From positions 1-34,695 of the forward strand of contig FTLJ01000064.1 of assembly GCA_900155495.1 (NCBI GenBank): a stretch of 34,695 nt of DNA. Reading direction: 5' to 3'. The position numbers were made by a program, and so were the translations under genes. The notes under the pieces were generated by a model. The model worked only from the letters and a program-made list of their open reading frames with translations, ran no database searches and was not told the origin of the DNA. The stretch comes from Porogramme epimiltina (Eukaryota; Basidiomycota; Agaricomycetes; Polyporales; Polyporaceae). Each line of letters starts with the position of its first letter. Position 1 is the first letter of the stretch. Positions 12,233 through 21,278 of the stretch are shown in pieces.

Positions 12233-15200
12233 ATGAGCCAGCCTAATGTTACAAATCCCACCGAGTGGATACCCGTAGTAGCAAATTGTGCACGCAACAT
12301 TACCGGACAGCAGTGGTCTCAGAGCGGTTGGACGCCCCAGGTGGGAGCAAACGACTCAACTCCTTGCGTTGGAAACACTGGAGCAAAGATGACGTTCTCT
12401 TTTTCTGGTAAGTCAACCTACGACTCTTAGCTGATGCCAATATATCTGTGTACTAACTACTTGCTACTCAGGGCCCTATGTAGAGGTCGATGGAGTTCCG
12501 ATCCAGCCTGCCAAGGACGTCGACCAAAGTCCCTCAGGCTTTTGCATAGTAGATGGTTTGCAGAAAATGGCTCAGAAGTTTCCACAGGGAAACCAAGCAG
12601 GGGGTCCCGAAACTGACGGGACATCAACATCCAGTGCTACCCCCCTACCGATTACTAGTATGCCGCTCTGCAACTTCCCGAGCCTGAGTGCCAACACCAC
12701 TGTGTCAAGTGGACATAACCTCACGGTGATAGTACACAAAGGCAATGTCACCATACTTGGCTTTCGCACTGCGAACACCTCTATCTCTGGAACTACAGCC
12801 CCAAGTTCTTCCCCAAGTCCGTGCACAGCTTCAACCTGCACCCCTCCTAGTTCCACCCTACCTTCAACCTCGTGTTTGGGTGAGTTCTCCTCTGCCACTT
12901 TCACTTTTACCCTCAATTAATCCCTTGAACAAGATTCTGGGACGCAGTCCTCGACACCATCACCATCCCCTACAAACACTTCAAGTTCGGGGAGTGGCTA
13001 CAATCAACCCGACGGTGGACCCACACCGGCGCCTATGCCCTCTAAGTCTGAGCCACTACCCTCACACTTGCGCGGGATAATTGCAGGATCGGTGACTGGC
13101 GCAATTGTATTCCTTCTGCTCCTTTTATCCCTTGCAGTGTTTCTCTACCGTAAACTTCGTATATCACGCGGTGGTAAGGATGTTTCTCTTACCCGCTTTG
13201 GTAAGTCACCCTTGACTACTAATCAGTAAACTCGGAAATGTCTTAATCTGTCTTAAAAGGGCGTTTAAGTGCCTTAAGTGCCTTAAGATGGCGTTAAGAC
13301 GATCTAAGACGAGTTAAGCTGCGATCCTTAAGATGCACGACTTTTGTTGTTAAGACGAGCCCCATAAGTCCTTTAAGATGGCTGTTAAGTTGCTAAGACG
13401 AGTTCAGGTAGTGTGATAGAAAACCATGCCATTCACAGTACGCTACGACATTGAACTATACTAAAACGAAACCCCACCCCTGCCCGGCGCCGTGCCTGCC
13501 TCTCCAGCCCTCACCGCCGTCCCGCCTACTCCCGGGGAAGCCCACTACGACGAGCGCGACGGGCAACTGACCTGGCGTTCCGTATGACCTTTCCGCGCCA
13601 CCACAGAAGTATTAGCAGGACACGGGAGCAGGGATGCAGGAGCGCTCCACTCACCCTGCCTTCCCTATCCACCGGGGCATAGTTTGTCGCCACGGTCTGC
13701 ACGAGCTTCTGCGCTGACCACCCATATTCGTCTTCCAGCAGCGTGCGGTTCTTCAGGGACCCCGCCGCCTCTTACACCTGCACCGTGAGTTTGAGCGAGA
13801 GCGCGGATGCTGGATGGGCAGGAGAGTAGACGTACCGTGCACGAGATCATGACCTGCTCGTTGCTCGATTTGGTCTAGAAGGAGGGGCACCCTGTCTCGA
13901 GAGCGCATGAGCACGCGCACAGGTGCGAACAAGAACACCGAGAGGGAAACAACTGGTCAGCAGACTGCCGATGTACCCTGCACAACTGCCTCGACGCCAT
14001 CTCACCGCACTAGGTAGATAGCGGCAGGGAGGGTGCAGCCAGCAAGACGACGGAGGGGAGAAGATACTAAGACGCTCACTGAGCAGGCAGCGAGCATCGC
14101 TGACGAGGTGCGTGTAGAGTGCGATGGTACTCACGAACTGGAGCGCAGCACTCTTGGTCTTCTTATCGCCGAGGTTAAAGCTATACGGCTTTGTTTAATC
14201 CCATCCACAGCCTGAGCGCGGTGGTCCCCATCCTGCCCCGGAAACCCTCCAGTTGTCCCCGCTTTCAAGAAAACCCAGACCAAACAAGAATCACTCACCT
14301 CCGTGGCGTACAGTAGCCTCGAGATAATATCGTCCAGGCTTGCCTTCACGAGCGTCGAGACGTTCCCCACGCTCGTGGGTGTCCCGATGCGCTGGCACAC
14401 GTCCCTATCCGGGAGATTGATACTTGAGTGGGGGGGGGGGGGGGGGGGGAAGAGGGGGNNGGGGGGGGGGGCGAAGATGGGCAGGGAAACCGTGCAAAGG
14501 TTCTTCGCCTACGCGTAAAAAGTGTGCTTGCGAACGTGGGAGGCGTCGTTGGTGACGGCACGCTGCTGGCTAGAGCTTGTTGTGAAGAGAGTTAAATAGA
14601 AGTAGGGAGCGCAATAGAATAGAATGAGGCAGAGCGAGGAAGTAGAGGTGAGGAGGTAAGCAGTGACGTGGTCAGGCGAGCGCCCAATCGGTGCGCCAGC
14701 CTGTGGGCGCTTCTACCGCAAGGTTTTTTCCACTAAGTCCGTCACCAGTGGCATGTCCTGTTCTGCCGCAGGCATTTGCAGCTTCTGCTTGCTTATCTCA
14801 AGGAATAGTAACTATACATCTTATTTCGCTTTCTTCTATCGCAATTTACACAGTCCTCAACCTCCTAGACGTCACGCCGTGCATTCTATATTGTTACACT
14901 GTATGTAAAACGCACTACTATTCGAGCACCGCAGATAATAGGATAGAAAACGTGAGAGCAGGATGCTGGAACATAATGTACATCGTATTCTACAGCGCTC
15001 ATGCGCGAAGCATTTTTATGACTAACGAGTCCAGTGTCTTACGACTTACTTGCCTTAACCGCCTTACCATCTTACCGTCATCCGTAAGGCGTTTAAGTCA
15101 GTAAGCTGTGCACGACTTTACTGATGTACCTGGTCAGTCCGAGTTGTAGCTGCTAATGACTCCCTCAACGGACAGAACCCCTCGCACTCTTCTCTCAATC

Positions 15201-15468
15201 ACCACCCCCACCGTCGTCTACTCCGTCCAGGATTGGTGCAGCGCAGATATCGGAGAAGAGAGACTCCAAGCATACGCCAGAATTCAGCAAGTTATCATAC
15301 TCTTCCAGTGTCACTGTCACACACCCAGCCTACGCCGGTTACGCTCCCGATTCCGACTGGCTCAACAAGGACAAGCACCTAAGTGAATCCGACGAATATG
15401 AAGGTCACCTAGAGGCAGACCAGAGGGGTCTCGATGTGACACGGTTCGAGACAGCGCTAGCGCTGTAG
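12233..15468 (+). CDS. Single-pass membrane protein (paralog 2) with a transposon-interrupted last intron
   Basis: Function unknown; paralog of 8784-10095. Exons 12233-12407, 12472-12879, 12934-13200 and 15176-15468 sum to 1143 nt (380 aa) with no internal stop. The ectodomain ends KMTFSFSG at intron 1 (phase 1), as in paralog 1. The segment with LCNFPSLSANTTVSSGHNL matches LCKIDGLPRLHNFLNLNVS of paralog 1. A Ser/Thr/Pro stalk is followed by a membrane helix at about 242-264 (GAIVFLLLLLSLAVFLYRK). The last intron is phase 1 after TRF and both paralogs make the split codon GAA. The tail shares PAYAGY and NKDKHL with PAYGY and YKDKHL of paralog 1 and ends ALAL versus AIAL. That intron is 1975 nt because of an inserted element (about 13222-15125). 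If it were not spliced, translation would stop at 13229 (292 aa). An upstream in-frame ATG (12134) is an alternative start. Confidence 0.7.
13241..13405 (+). repeat. Left subterminal TAAG-rich array
   Basis: About a dozen TAAG units by eye in roughly 165 nt, many extended to TTAAGATGG, TTAAGACG or CTAAGACG, at irregular spacing. Many are palindromic CTTAAG. The units TAAGATGG and TAAGACG point along the plus strand. This is the left subterminal region of the inserted element. Confidence 0.7.
13565..14425 (-). pseudogene. Decayed multi-exon gene fragment carried inside the element
   Basis: Source gene not recognised. Minus-strand pieces have gene-like reading frames ending at good intron donors: about 14425-14299 (contains GNVSTLVKASLDDIISRLL, then GAG/GTGAGT), 14180-14135 (NLGDKKTKSAALQF, then GTGAGT), about 14099-14080 (AMLAACS, then GTGAGC), and about 13779-13655 (SLKNRTLLEDEYGWSAQKL and NYAPVDREGR, then GTGAGT). 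An in-frame TAA sits just after the acceptor of the last piece, where GTG AAG GAG would be expected, and the middle pieces do not join in one frame. So it is a broken copy that kept its introns, implying DNA-level capture rather than retroposition. Confidence 0.5.
14428..14471. other. G homopolymer with a two-base assembly gap
   Basis: About 44 nt almost all G, interrupted by AAGA and by NN at 14459-14460. It lies inside the inserted element, next to the decayed gene fragment. The true length is unresolved, and more sequence could be missing here than two bases. Confidence 0.9.
15035..15105 (-). repeat. Right subterminal TAAG-rich array
   Basis: Read on the minus strand this contains GGTAAGATGG, TAAGGCGG, TTAAGG, GTAAGTCG and TAAGACAC in close succession. 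The TAAGATGG unit is the same as in the left array but in the opposite orientation, as expected for the two ends of one element. It is shorter and more diverged than the left array. Confidence 0.6.
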
Positions 15469-15669
15469 GATGCACGCGCAGTGGACAGAGCAGTATGCCG
15501 GCTATGCTGCTTAGATACGTTGCAATAGTGAGTTGGATGTTTCACTTTTCCATGTACGTTGAGATTGATTTGAGGGGAGCGCGCAGCAAGAAACGAAATT
15601 CTAGGTCCCTATAATTGACTGTGGCAAACAACGAGATGTAAAACTCAGAAATAGGATATTGGTACAGGA

Positions 15670-16541
15670 TCAAACGTCTGCTTCAGGTGTCGCAGCGAAC
15701 CACCATTTCACCATCTTGTTGTTGTCATTGTTGTCCGCCGAAAAGTCCGCGCGCCCGACGAAGTACCGCCGCGCGAACATGTGAGGCATCCAGAACCGGT
15801 CATCTTGCCACATCTGCTCCAACGGGATGGTGGGTAGCTGTTCGTCCTCGCCGGTGGCCGGTATCGCCATGGTCCTTTTTTGTTTGGGCAATAGATCTTC
15901 TTGAATGGAGTGCCACTGCGGGCGCATCTCGTCTGACCTGGGTCACGTCGCCAAGTCAATGAGATGACAATGGAAGGCGCATCCCAACTCACTCTGTGAC
16001 GGTTCCATTATACTCATATGCACGGAAGACATCGATATCGAATGCTGCCTCTGTACCCTCTAAAACGAAGAAGAGGGTCCCGCACTGCACGAGGGGTGCC
16101 TTAATCCCTGCCTCTTCCTGAAGCGTTTCATATGAGAATGGCGTTAGCGCGGAATTCAACGTGACGTTACCTCAAGTTCGCGCACAGCTGCTTCAAGAGA
16201 CGTCTCTCCGGGATCAACTTTGCCACCGAAGCCGTTCCAGCTGCGACAAGCCGACACGTTACCCAGGGCGACTTCCATTGCCGGAAAAGTGCTCACAGCC
16301 CCATTCCGAACCCCCTCTTTTTGAGCCCAAGGAGTACCTGTGAGAGTGAGGCTCATTATATGCGCACTTAGATTCGATTGAAAACGCTCCCCACCTTTGT
16401 GTCATTCATGATAACAAACGCGTTCGTGTACATCTTTACTTTCTTGTATTCGATCCACTGTTGGCCAGGTTGACCGTCATTGGCAGTCTCCACAAGCGGC
16501 CCATCATACTTGAGACCAGGCGGGAGCTCTAGATGAGACAT
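15670..16541 (-). CDS. Nudix hydrolase, NUDT1/MTH1 type
   Basis: Likely hydrolyses oxidised purine nucleoside triphosphates such as 8-oxo-dGTP, cleaning the nucleotide pool. Five exons from the minus strand, 16541-16395, 16337-16297, 16240-16171, 16117-15993, 15937-15670, total 651 nt (216 aa). The Nudix box is complete across an intron: G69, E75, R83-E84, E87-E88, G90 (GGKVDPGETSLEAAVREL then EEEAGI). Upstream, NAFVIMNDTKVLLGLKKRGF matches the first strands of MTH1, and SDEMRPQW and MWQDDRFWMP match its MRPxW and MWPDDxYW motifs. Human MTH1 is about 156 residues; extra length lies in the N-terminal 35 residues and in an insert of about 25 residues (EDLLPKQ to EDEQLPT) between those two C-terminal motifs. 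Strand and position suggest an independent promoter at 16542-16941. Confidence 0.9.
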
Positions 16542-16941
16542 ATATGCGGTAGAGAGCTTTGAGATATTCGGAGGTGGTGATCGTCGTGACGGTGAGCAGG
16601 CTCGTTTGACGAGGGATGACAAGTGGACGCGTCGGTTTCCAGTACGTAACGCGCACGTGCTTCGTGACACACCGTGTCCCCACCCAAGTCTCAGCGAACG
16701 TTAGACTCACATCATGAACAGCTCCAGCGAGCTACAGCACGTAGCCTGACTTCTATGAGACCACCGACACATGACCGCTAGACACAGGAGCGAGTCGAAA
16801 AAAAACTAGCTCGACATGTACCCAAGTCACGCGTATATTAGACTTCGCACATTCCCTTTCTTCATTCCTGATCCTATCATACAACGATATAAAGCAAGAA
16901 TGCTACACTGTACATTTCGCGTATATGACTCATGAGATGCT
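16542..16941. other. Intergenic between Nudix and D-amino-acid oxidase genes
   Basis: About 400 nt between two minus-strand genes. It contains the 3' end of the oxidase gene and the promoter of the Nudix gene. An open frame continues upstream of the Nudix ATG without another good start. No further feature seen. Confidence 0.5.
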
Positions 16942-18412
16942 CTATGCCTGGGGTGAGGTGAGAGACTTCTCAAGCAGGTCAAGGGCGATCGATGCGCTTC
17001 CCCAGGAGGACTGGTATCCTCCACCGCCGTGCCTATGAAGAGGTTATACACTCGTTTAGCCAAGCCCAGTCAACGAAGGTCGTCGGAGCTCTTACCCGTA
17101 GTTGAAAACCATCGGAATCTGTCCTTGCCCTCCATGGCCGTGAATCCACTCGACGTCGAGCCTGATCCCACCTTTCCTTTGGGGCCGGAATCCACAGCCT
17201 TCTTCGACAATGAGCGCGCGGACATCTTCGACGGTCCCCTCGCGCTTGGCTCGAATCTCTGCAGGGACGAGTTCAGGGCAGAGAGCCAGGCAGCGCTTCA
17301 AGATCTCGTCCGTCTCAGCGGGCCGGGCGGTAGGGTACCAGTCGTTGTCCTGCTTCGTGCCCCCAAGGATGACCTGTGAGACCCAACAAAACCCACATGT
17401 AAGCCCCGGAAACACCGCAGGCGAGAAAGAACACGTACGTCTCCCGAGCGGCGCCGAATGACATACGTCCAGAGCCCGTCCGCCGCATGGCTGACAGTGC
17501 GCCCGAACGTGATCCACGGCGCACGCACGATCGCGACCTGCCCGCGGACAGGGTACACTGCGGCGTCCTCGACGCCGCCGAGGCTGCGCGCGCCGAGGCC
17601 CGTGCACACGACGAGCGCGTCGACGGGCGTCGGGTCCGCGCGGCCGCGGAGGAAGAGGCCGGGCCCGCCCTCGGCGACCTGCGCGACGTGCTGGACGGCG
17701 CCGCGCACGAGCGCGCCGCCCGCGGCCATGAAGCGCGCGAGGAGGTAGGGGAGGTACGCGGGCGTGTCGATGTTGACCGTCGTGAAGGACGTGCCGCACT
17801 GCGCGCCGGGGACGAGGTCGGCTTGCGGGAGCTTCTTGAACTGCGGGAGCGGGGTCAAGCGGGGGAAGGGGAGAGGGGGAGGAGGGAGAGAGCACGTACG
17901 TCGGGCATCCAGTCTAGACACTCGTCTCGGCCGTCGAGGAGATAGTCGGTTTGGGGCACGCGCATGAAGCAGTGTTCCGCGGGCCCGCCAGGCGCGGACA
18001 GCTCCCACATCACATCGAACGTCTCGCGATCGATGGCTACGGCGCGAGATGAGGATAGTGTTACATGAACAATGAGGTGATTGAGTTCGTACCCATCTCT
18101 CGAGAATTAGATCCGGCATGGCTGACATGATGAGCACCCTTGGGGGGGGGCGGGGTATTAAGCTTGCATCACGCAGAAGCGAAATGGAGACGTACAGCCC
18201 AAAGGCTCGTGTACTTGATCGTCTTGGGGTCAGTGGGGAAGGTTTCGGCAATGATAGTGACCTTGTATCCGCCCTTCTCTTGTATCTTGAGTGCGGTGGT
18301 AAGACCGACCACACCTAGAGCCTATCAGTCGAGGCGATGTACATGAGAAAAGCGGCCGCTTCGCACCTGCACCGATGACCACGACGTTCTTTGGCGAGTT
18401 GGGCGACGACAT
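16942..18412 (-). CDS. D-amino-acid oxidase (FAD-dependent)
   Basis: Oxidatively deaminates D-amino acids to keto acids with release of ammonia and hydrogen peroxide. Seven exons from the minus strand, 18412-18367, 18314-18196, 18138-18093, 18036-17900, 17840-17439, 17373-17096, 17032-16942, total 1119 nt (372 aa), normal for the family. Seen motifs: N-terminal FAD dinucleotide fold VVVIGAGVVGLTTA; SLWAGAHHVS; PVRGQ; the active-site YVIRR and VILGGT segment; GFRPQRKGG with the substrate-carboxylate arginine; and the signature NYGHGGGGYQSSWGSA. Most family members are peroxisomal and end in an SKL-like tripeptide; this one ends SPQA, so no C-terminal peroxisome signal is visible. Exon 5 (402 nt) has much higher G+C than the others. 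A TATA-like run lies 67 nt upstream of the ATG. Confidence 0.95.
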
Positions 18413-19135
18413 GTCTCTCGATAGCGGGGTGTTTCTTGGATGGTATTTGGGGGTAGGGTTTGGGCAAGTGGAAGGGCGAATATATATGGCGGTGACTCGT
18501 TCGGCATATAGGCCCGGTCTAGAGGGGAACTTACTGACATTCGACATTCGCTATCTGTGATCTCTGCCACTTATGCCAATGCACACGGACCACGATCCAA
18601 ATACCAGGCACAAATTGTATAGCTTGAGATAGATGTATTGCCGGTGAAGACGGACGGACATGAAGAGAACGGAAGGGGGAAAGGGATGTAGCTCCCGCTA
18701 CTATCTAGAAGTCCATCATCGCTATTGCAATGAACAACGCATAGAGCTGCTAGCGAAAGGAGAGCCTAAGAAGTCCTCTGCGCCGCAACAAATGGCCCCT
18801 TTCCCGTGAGGAGAGCCGTGGAGAGGGGTGATAAGGTGTCGGCGACGGAAAAAAACCTGCGTGCCCGCGAAAATGCTGCTTATAAGGCGGGCGCCTGCGA
18901 CGCGTGGCAGTTCCCGACACAGCCCGATCCGGTGCGCCAAGCGGGAGAGAAGCTGCGGGCCGGCGGCTTACGCGGCGCGGAATGATGTAATTTGGGCGCC
19001 GTGGGCGGCGCAGCGTCCGAGTCCGAGCCTCAGACTCCGAGTCGCCTTCTCCGCCATCGAGTATATTACTCGCAGCCGCAGCCACCTCCTCGGCGCATCT
19101 CTCCCCTTCCCTGCTGCTTGCATCCCCGACGACGC
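18413..19135. promoter_or_regulatory. Divergent promoter region between oxidase and SYLF-SH3 genes
   Basis: About 720 nt between two divergent start codons. Toward the oxidase, an AATATATAT run at 18479-18487 reads as a TATA-like box 67 nt before its ATG. Toward the plus-strand gene, GAGTATATTACTC (19059-19071) is the closest AT-rich candidate, 65-77 nt before its ATG. Open frames here are shadows and none is convincing. Confidence 0.45.
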
Positions 19136-21278
19136 ATGAAGTTCAACACCCCGCTTCCCCAGCCTTTGCAGAGGGAATGCTTGAAAGCTGCCACTATATG
19201 TATGTTCCTCCTTGCCTGTGGCGTAGATTCTGCGGAGATCTGACGTCTTCTAGTCAAATCCTTTGTCGACAGCGGTAACAACGGTCTTGACGGGGTATGT
19301 TCCTCTCATTCCTCCAGAAACGGTATGTACCCATTCTGCATGTAGGTCATCCCACGAAGCGTACTCGAAAATGCGAAGGGATTCGCCATCTTCACCATCT
19401 TCAAAGCCGGATTCCTGTTCTCGGCTAGGGCGGGGAGCGGGATTGTTATAGCTAAGCTAGGGGATGGAAGTGAGTATTTGCTTAAATGCTTGTCTCGCAT
19501 GACATCTTGCTTGCTTGCATGATGAGATGTCGTCGGTGTGACTGACATGGTTATTGTCATCTTGTTCGCCCCTTACTTCAGCATGGTCTGCACCAAGCGC
19601 AATAGGCACAGCTGGACTCGGAGTCGGTGGACAGCTGGGAGCGGAGATGACGGACTTCCTCGTCGTTTTGAACTCACAGTCGGTGAGTCGCCCACATTTT
19701 CATCAGTCGAAATCATTGCTGATATCATCTTCAGGCTGTGGTATGTTCCAAGCGCCCTTCCCTTCATTCATCCCTGTTCACTCCTTCAATCGTTTAGAAA
19801 TCATTCATGGCAGCTGGCTCGCTCACACTTGGCGGGAACCTCAGCTTAGCCGTGGGACCCCTCGGGCGTAATGGCGAGGCTCTAGGATCGCTGAACACAA
19901 GTGGCAAGGTCGCTGCCATGTACAGCTATTCCAAGACGCGAGGTCTGTTCGGCGGTGTCTCGATTGAAGGCTCGGTTATCGTCGAACGCCAGGACGCGAA
20001 CGCACAAGCCTACCATGCCGACGTGACCGTGAAGCAGCTGCTGAGCGGCGCGGTCAGCCCGCCCGAATGGGCGTCGCCGCTCATCAAGACGCTCGAGTCG
20101 TGCACCGGGATGCCCGGTGGCCGTCGTTGGGTCGAGGAGTTCCAGTCGCACCGCAGCAACGACCCGTACATGTTCAGCGGCGTAGAGAGCCCCAGCCTGG
20201 AGAACGCGCCCTCCGGTTTCCCCGACGACGCCCCGTCGTCCCCCGGCAAGCTCTCCAAGAAGAAGAAAGAGAAGTCGGGCAGCATCTCCTTCCCGCCCGT
20301 CAACTGGGGCCGCCGCAAGAGCTCCGGCTCGTACTTTTCCGACTTCCACGACCCGAGCCGCGCCCCCGAGCCGCGCGACGCCGACGTGCCGCCCTCGCCC
20401 GTGCCCTCCGCCTCGCGCTCCCCCGAGGACCGCCCGTCGCCCCGCCTCGCGCGGACGCTCAACCCCGACACGGGCTTCTTCGAGACCAAGTTCACATCGG
20501 ACTTCGTCTCGGACGACCAGCTCCGCCAGCACCCCCCGCTCGGGCGGCGCGACCCGCCGCCCTCTGCGCCCACGAGCGCGCGCCGCGGCGACGAGCTGCA
20601 GCAGTGGGAGCCCGGGAGCCCGTTCAACGACCTCCCGCCGTTCAGCCAGGCGCGCTCGAGCATGTCGGACGCGACGAGCCACCGGCGCGCGTTCAGCGCG
20701 TACGCGCCGCCGTCCTCGTCCGCGTCGCTCTCGTCCTCCGCCTCACGCCGGCGCGACTCGAACCCGTTCGACGCGCAGGCGCGCGGGTTCGGCGGCGGCG
20801 GCGGCGGCGCGCAGGACGAGGACCTGCTCGGGCTCGGGGTGGACTACTCCCCCCCGGAGCGGAGGGTCGCAAGCGGCGGTGGCGGCGGCGCAGGAGTAGG
20901 AGGAGGAGGGGTCGCGCTGGGGCGGAGTCCGAGCGTGAGCGGGGCAAAGCCGAAGCTCGCGCCCAAGGCGGAGCTCACGCGACCGCTGCTCCCGCACGAA
21001 GGCGTCGCGCGCGCGATTGCGCTGTTCGACTTCACGGCTGTGCAGGTACGCCTTCCTCTCTACCTCCGGCCTCCTCTCGAGGGCCGGAGCGTTCTCAACT
21101 TGGGAGGCTCACACTGCCCCCTGACCTGCGTGCGTACGTGCAGGCGGGCGACCTGTCGTTCCGCAAGGGGCAGGTCATCACCGTGACGGAGAAGAGCGAG
21201 GACACGAATACGTGGTGGAAGGGACGCGTGGACGGCTCCGAGGGCATCTTCCCCGCCAACTTTGTGGAGGTCGTCTGA
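19136..21278 (+). CDS. Ysc84/Lsb3-like actin-patch protein (SYLF + SH3)
   Basis: Expected to act at cortical actin patches in endocytosis: the SYLF domain binds lipids and actin, the SH3 domain binds Las17/WASP-type proline motifs. Seven exons, 19136-19199, 19254-19294, 19346-19469, 19582-19682, 19735-19740, 19798-21045, 21144-21278, total 1719 nt (572 aa). The SYLF domain fills about residues 10-215: SFVDSGNNGLDGVIP, AKGFAIFTIFKAGFLFSARA, GTAGLGVGGQLGAE, AAGSLTLGGNLSLAVGPLGR, and AMYSYSKTRGLFGGVSIEG. Residues 225-515 are Pro/Ser/Arg-rich and very G+C-rich. The SH3 domain (about 515-572) starts AIALFDF and has WWKGRVDG and the end FPANFVEVV. Exon 5 is only 6 nt (Ala-Val), needed for the conserved S-A-V-K-S-F run. 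The overlapping +2 frame across exon 6 is open by base composition only. Confidence 0.93.

Larger units (their letters stand above)
13222..15125. mobile_element. Non-autonomous TIR DNA transposon, about 1.9 kb, inside an intron
   Basis: Terminal inverted repeats: ATCAGTAAACTCG at 13222-13234 and its complement ending at 15125 (reads ATCAGTAAAGTCG on the minus strand), 12 of 13 matching. Just inside each end is a TAAG-rich array in inverted orientation. No transposase-like frame is present, so it would depend on a helper. It carries decayed exons of another gene and a G-homopolymer with two undetermined bases. Deleting it restores a 71-nt host intron, close to the 66-nt homologous intron of the paralog. 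No convincing target-site duplication is visible at the edges I chose. The subterminal arrays recall some fungal DNA transposons, but I cannot assign a superfamily. Confidence 0.65.

Noticed and set aside
13201..13229. Paralog 2 ending at 13229 as a three-exon gene
   Set aside because: The last bases are an intron donor (GTAAGT). A fourth exon at 15176-15468 restores the phase and the tail motifs of paralog 1, so the short form is at best an unspliced product.
13214..15133. Eight-base target-site duplication around the element
   Set aside because: The flanks (GACTACTA on the left, GTACCTGG on the right) do not match. Shifting the ends by two bases gives only an AT dinucleotide, too little to claim.
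20067..21278. 403-residue open frame on the plus strand overlapping the SYLF-SH3 gene
   Set aside because: It is Arg/Pro/Ala-rich, lies in another frame of the very G+C-rich linker exon, and merely runs into the true SH3 exon. No intron would be needed for it, but it lacks a motif and its start is arbitrary.
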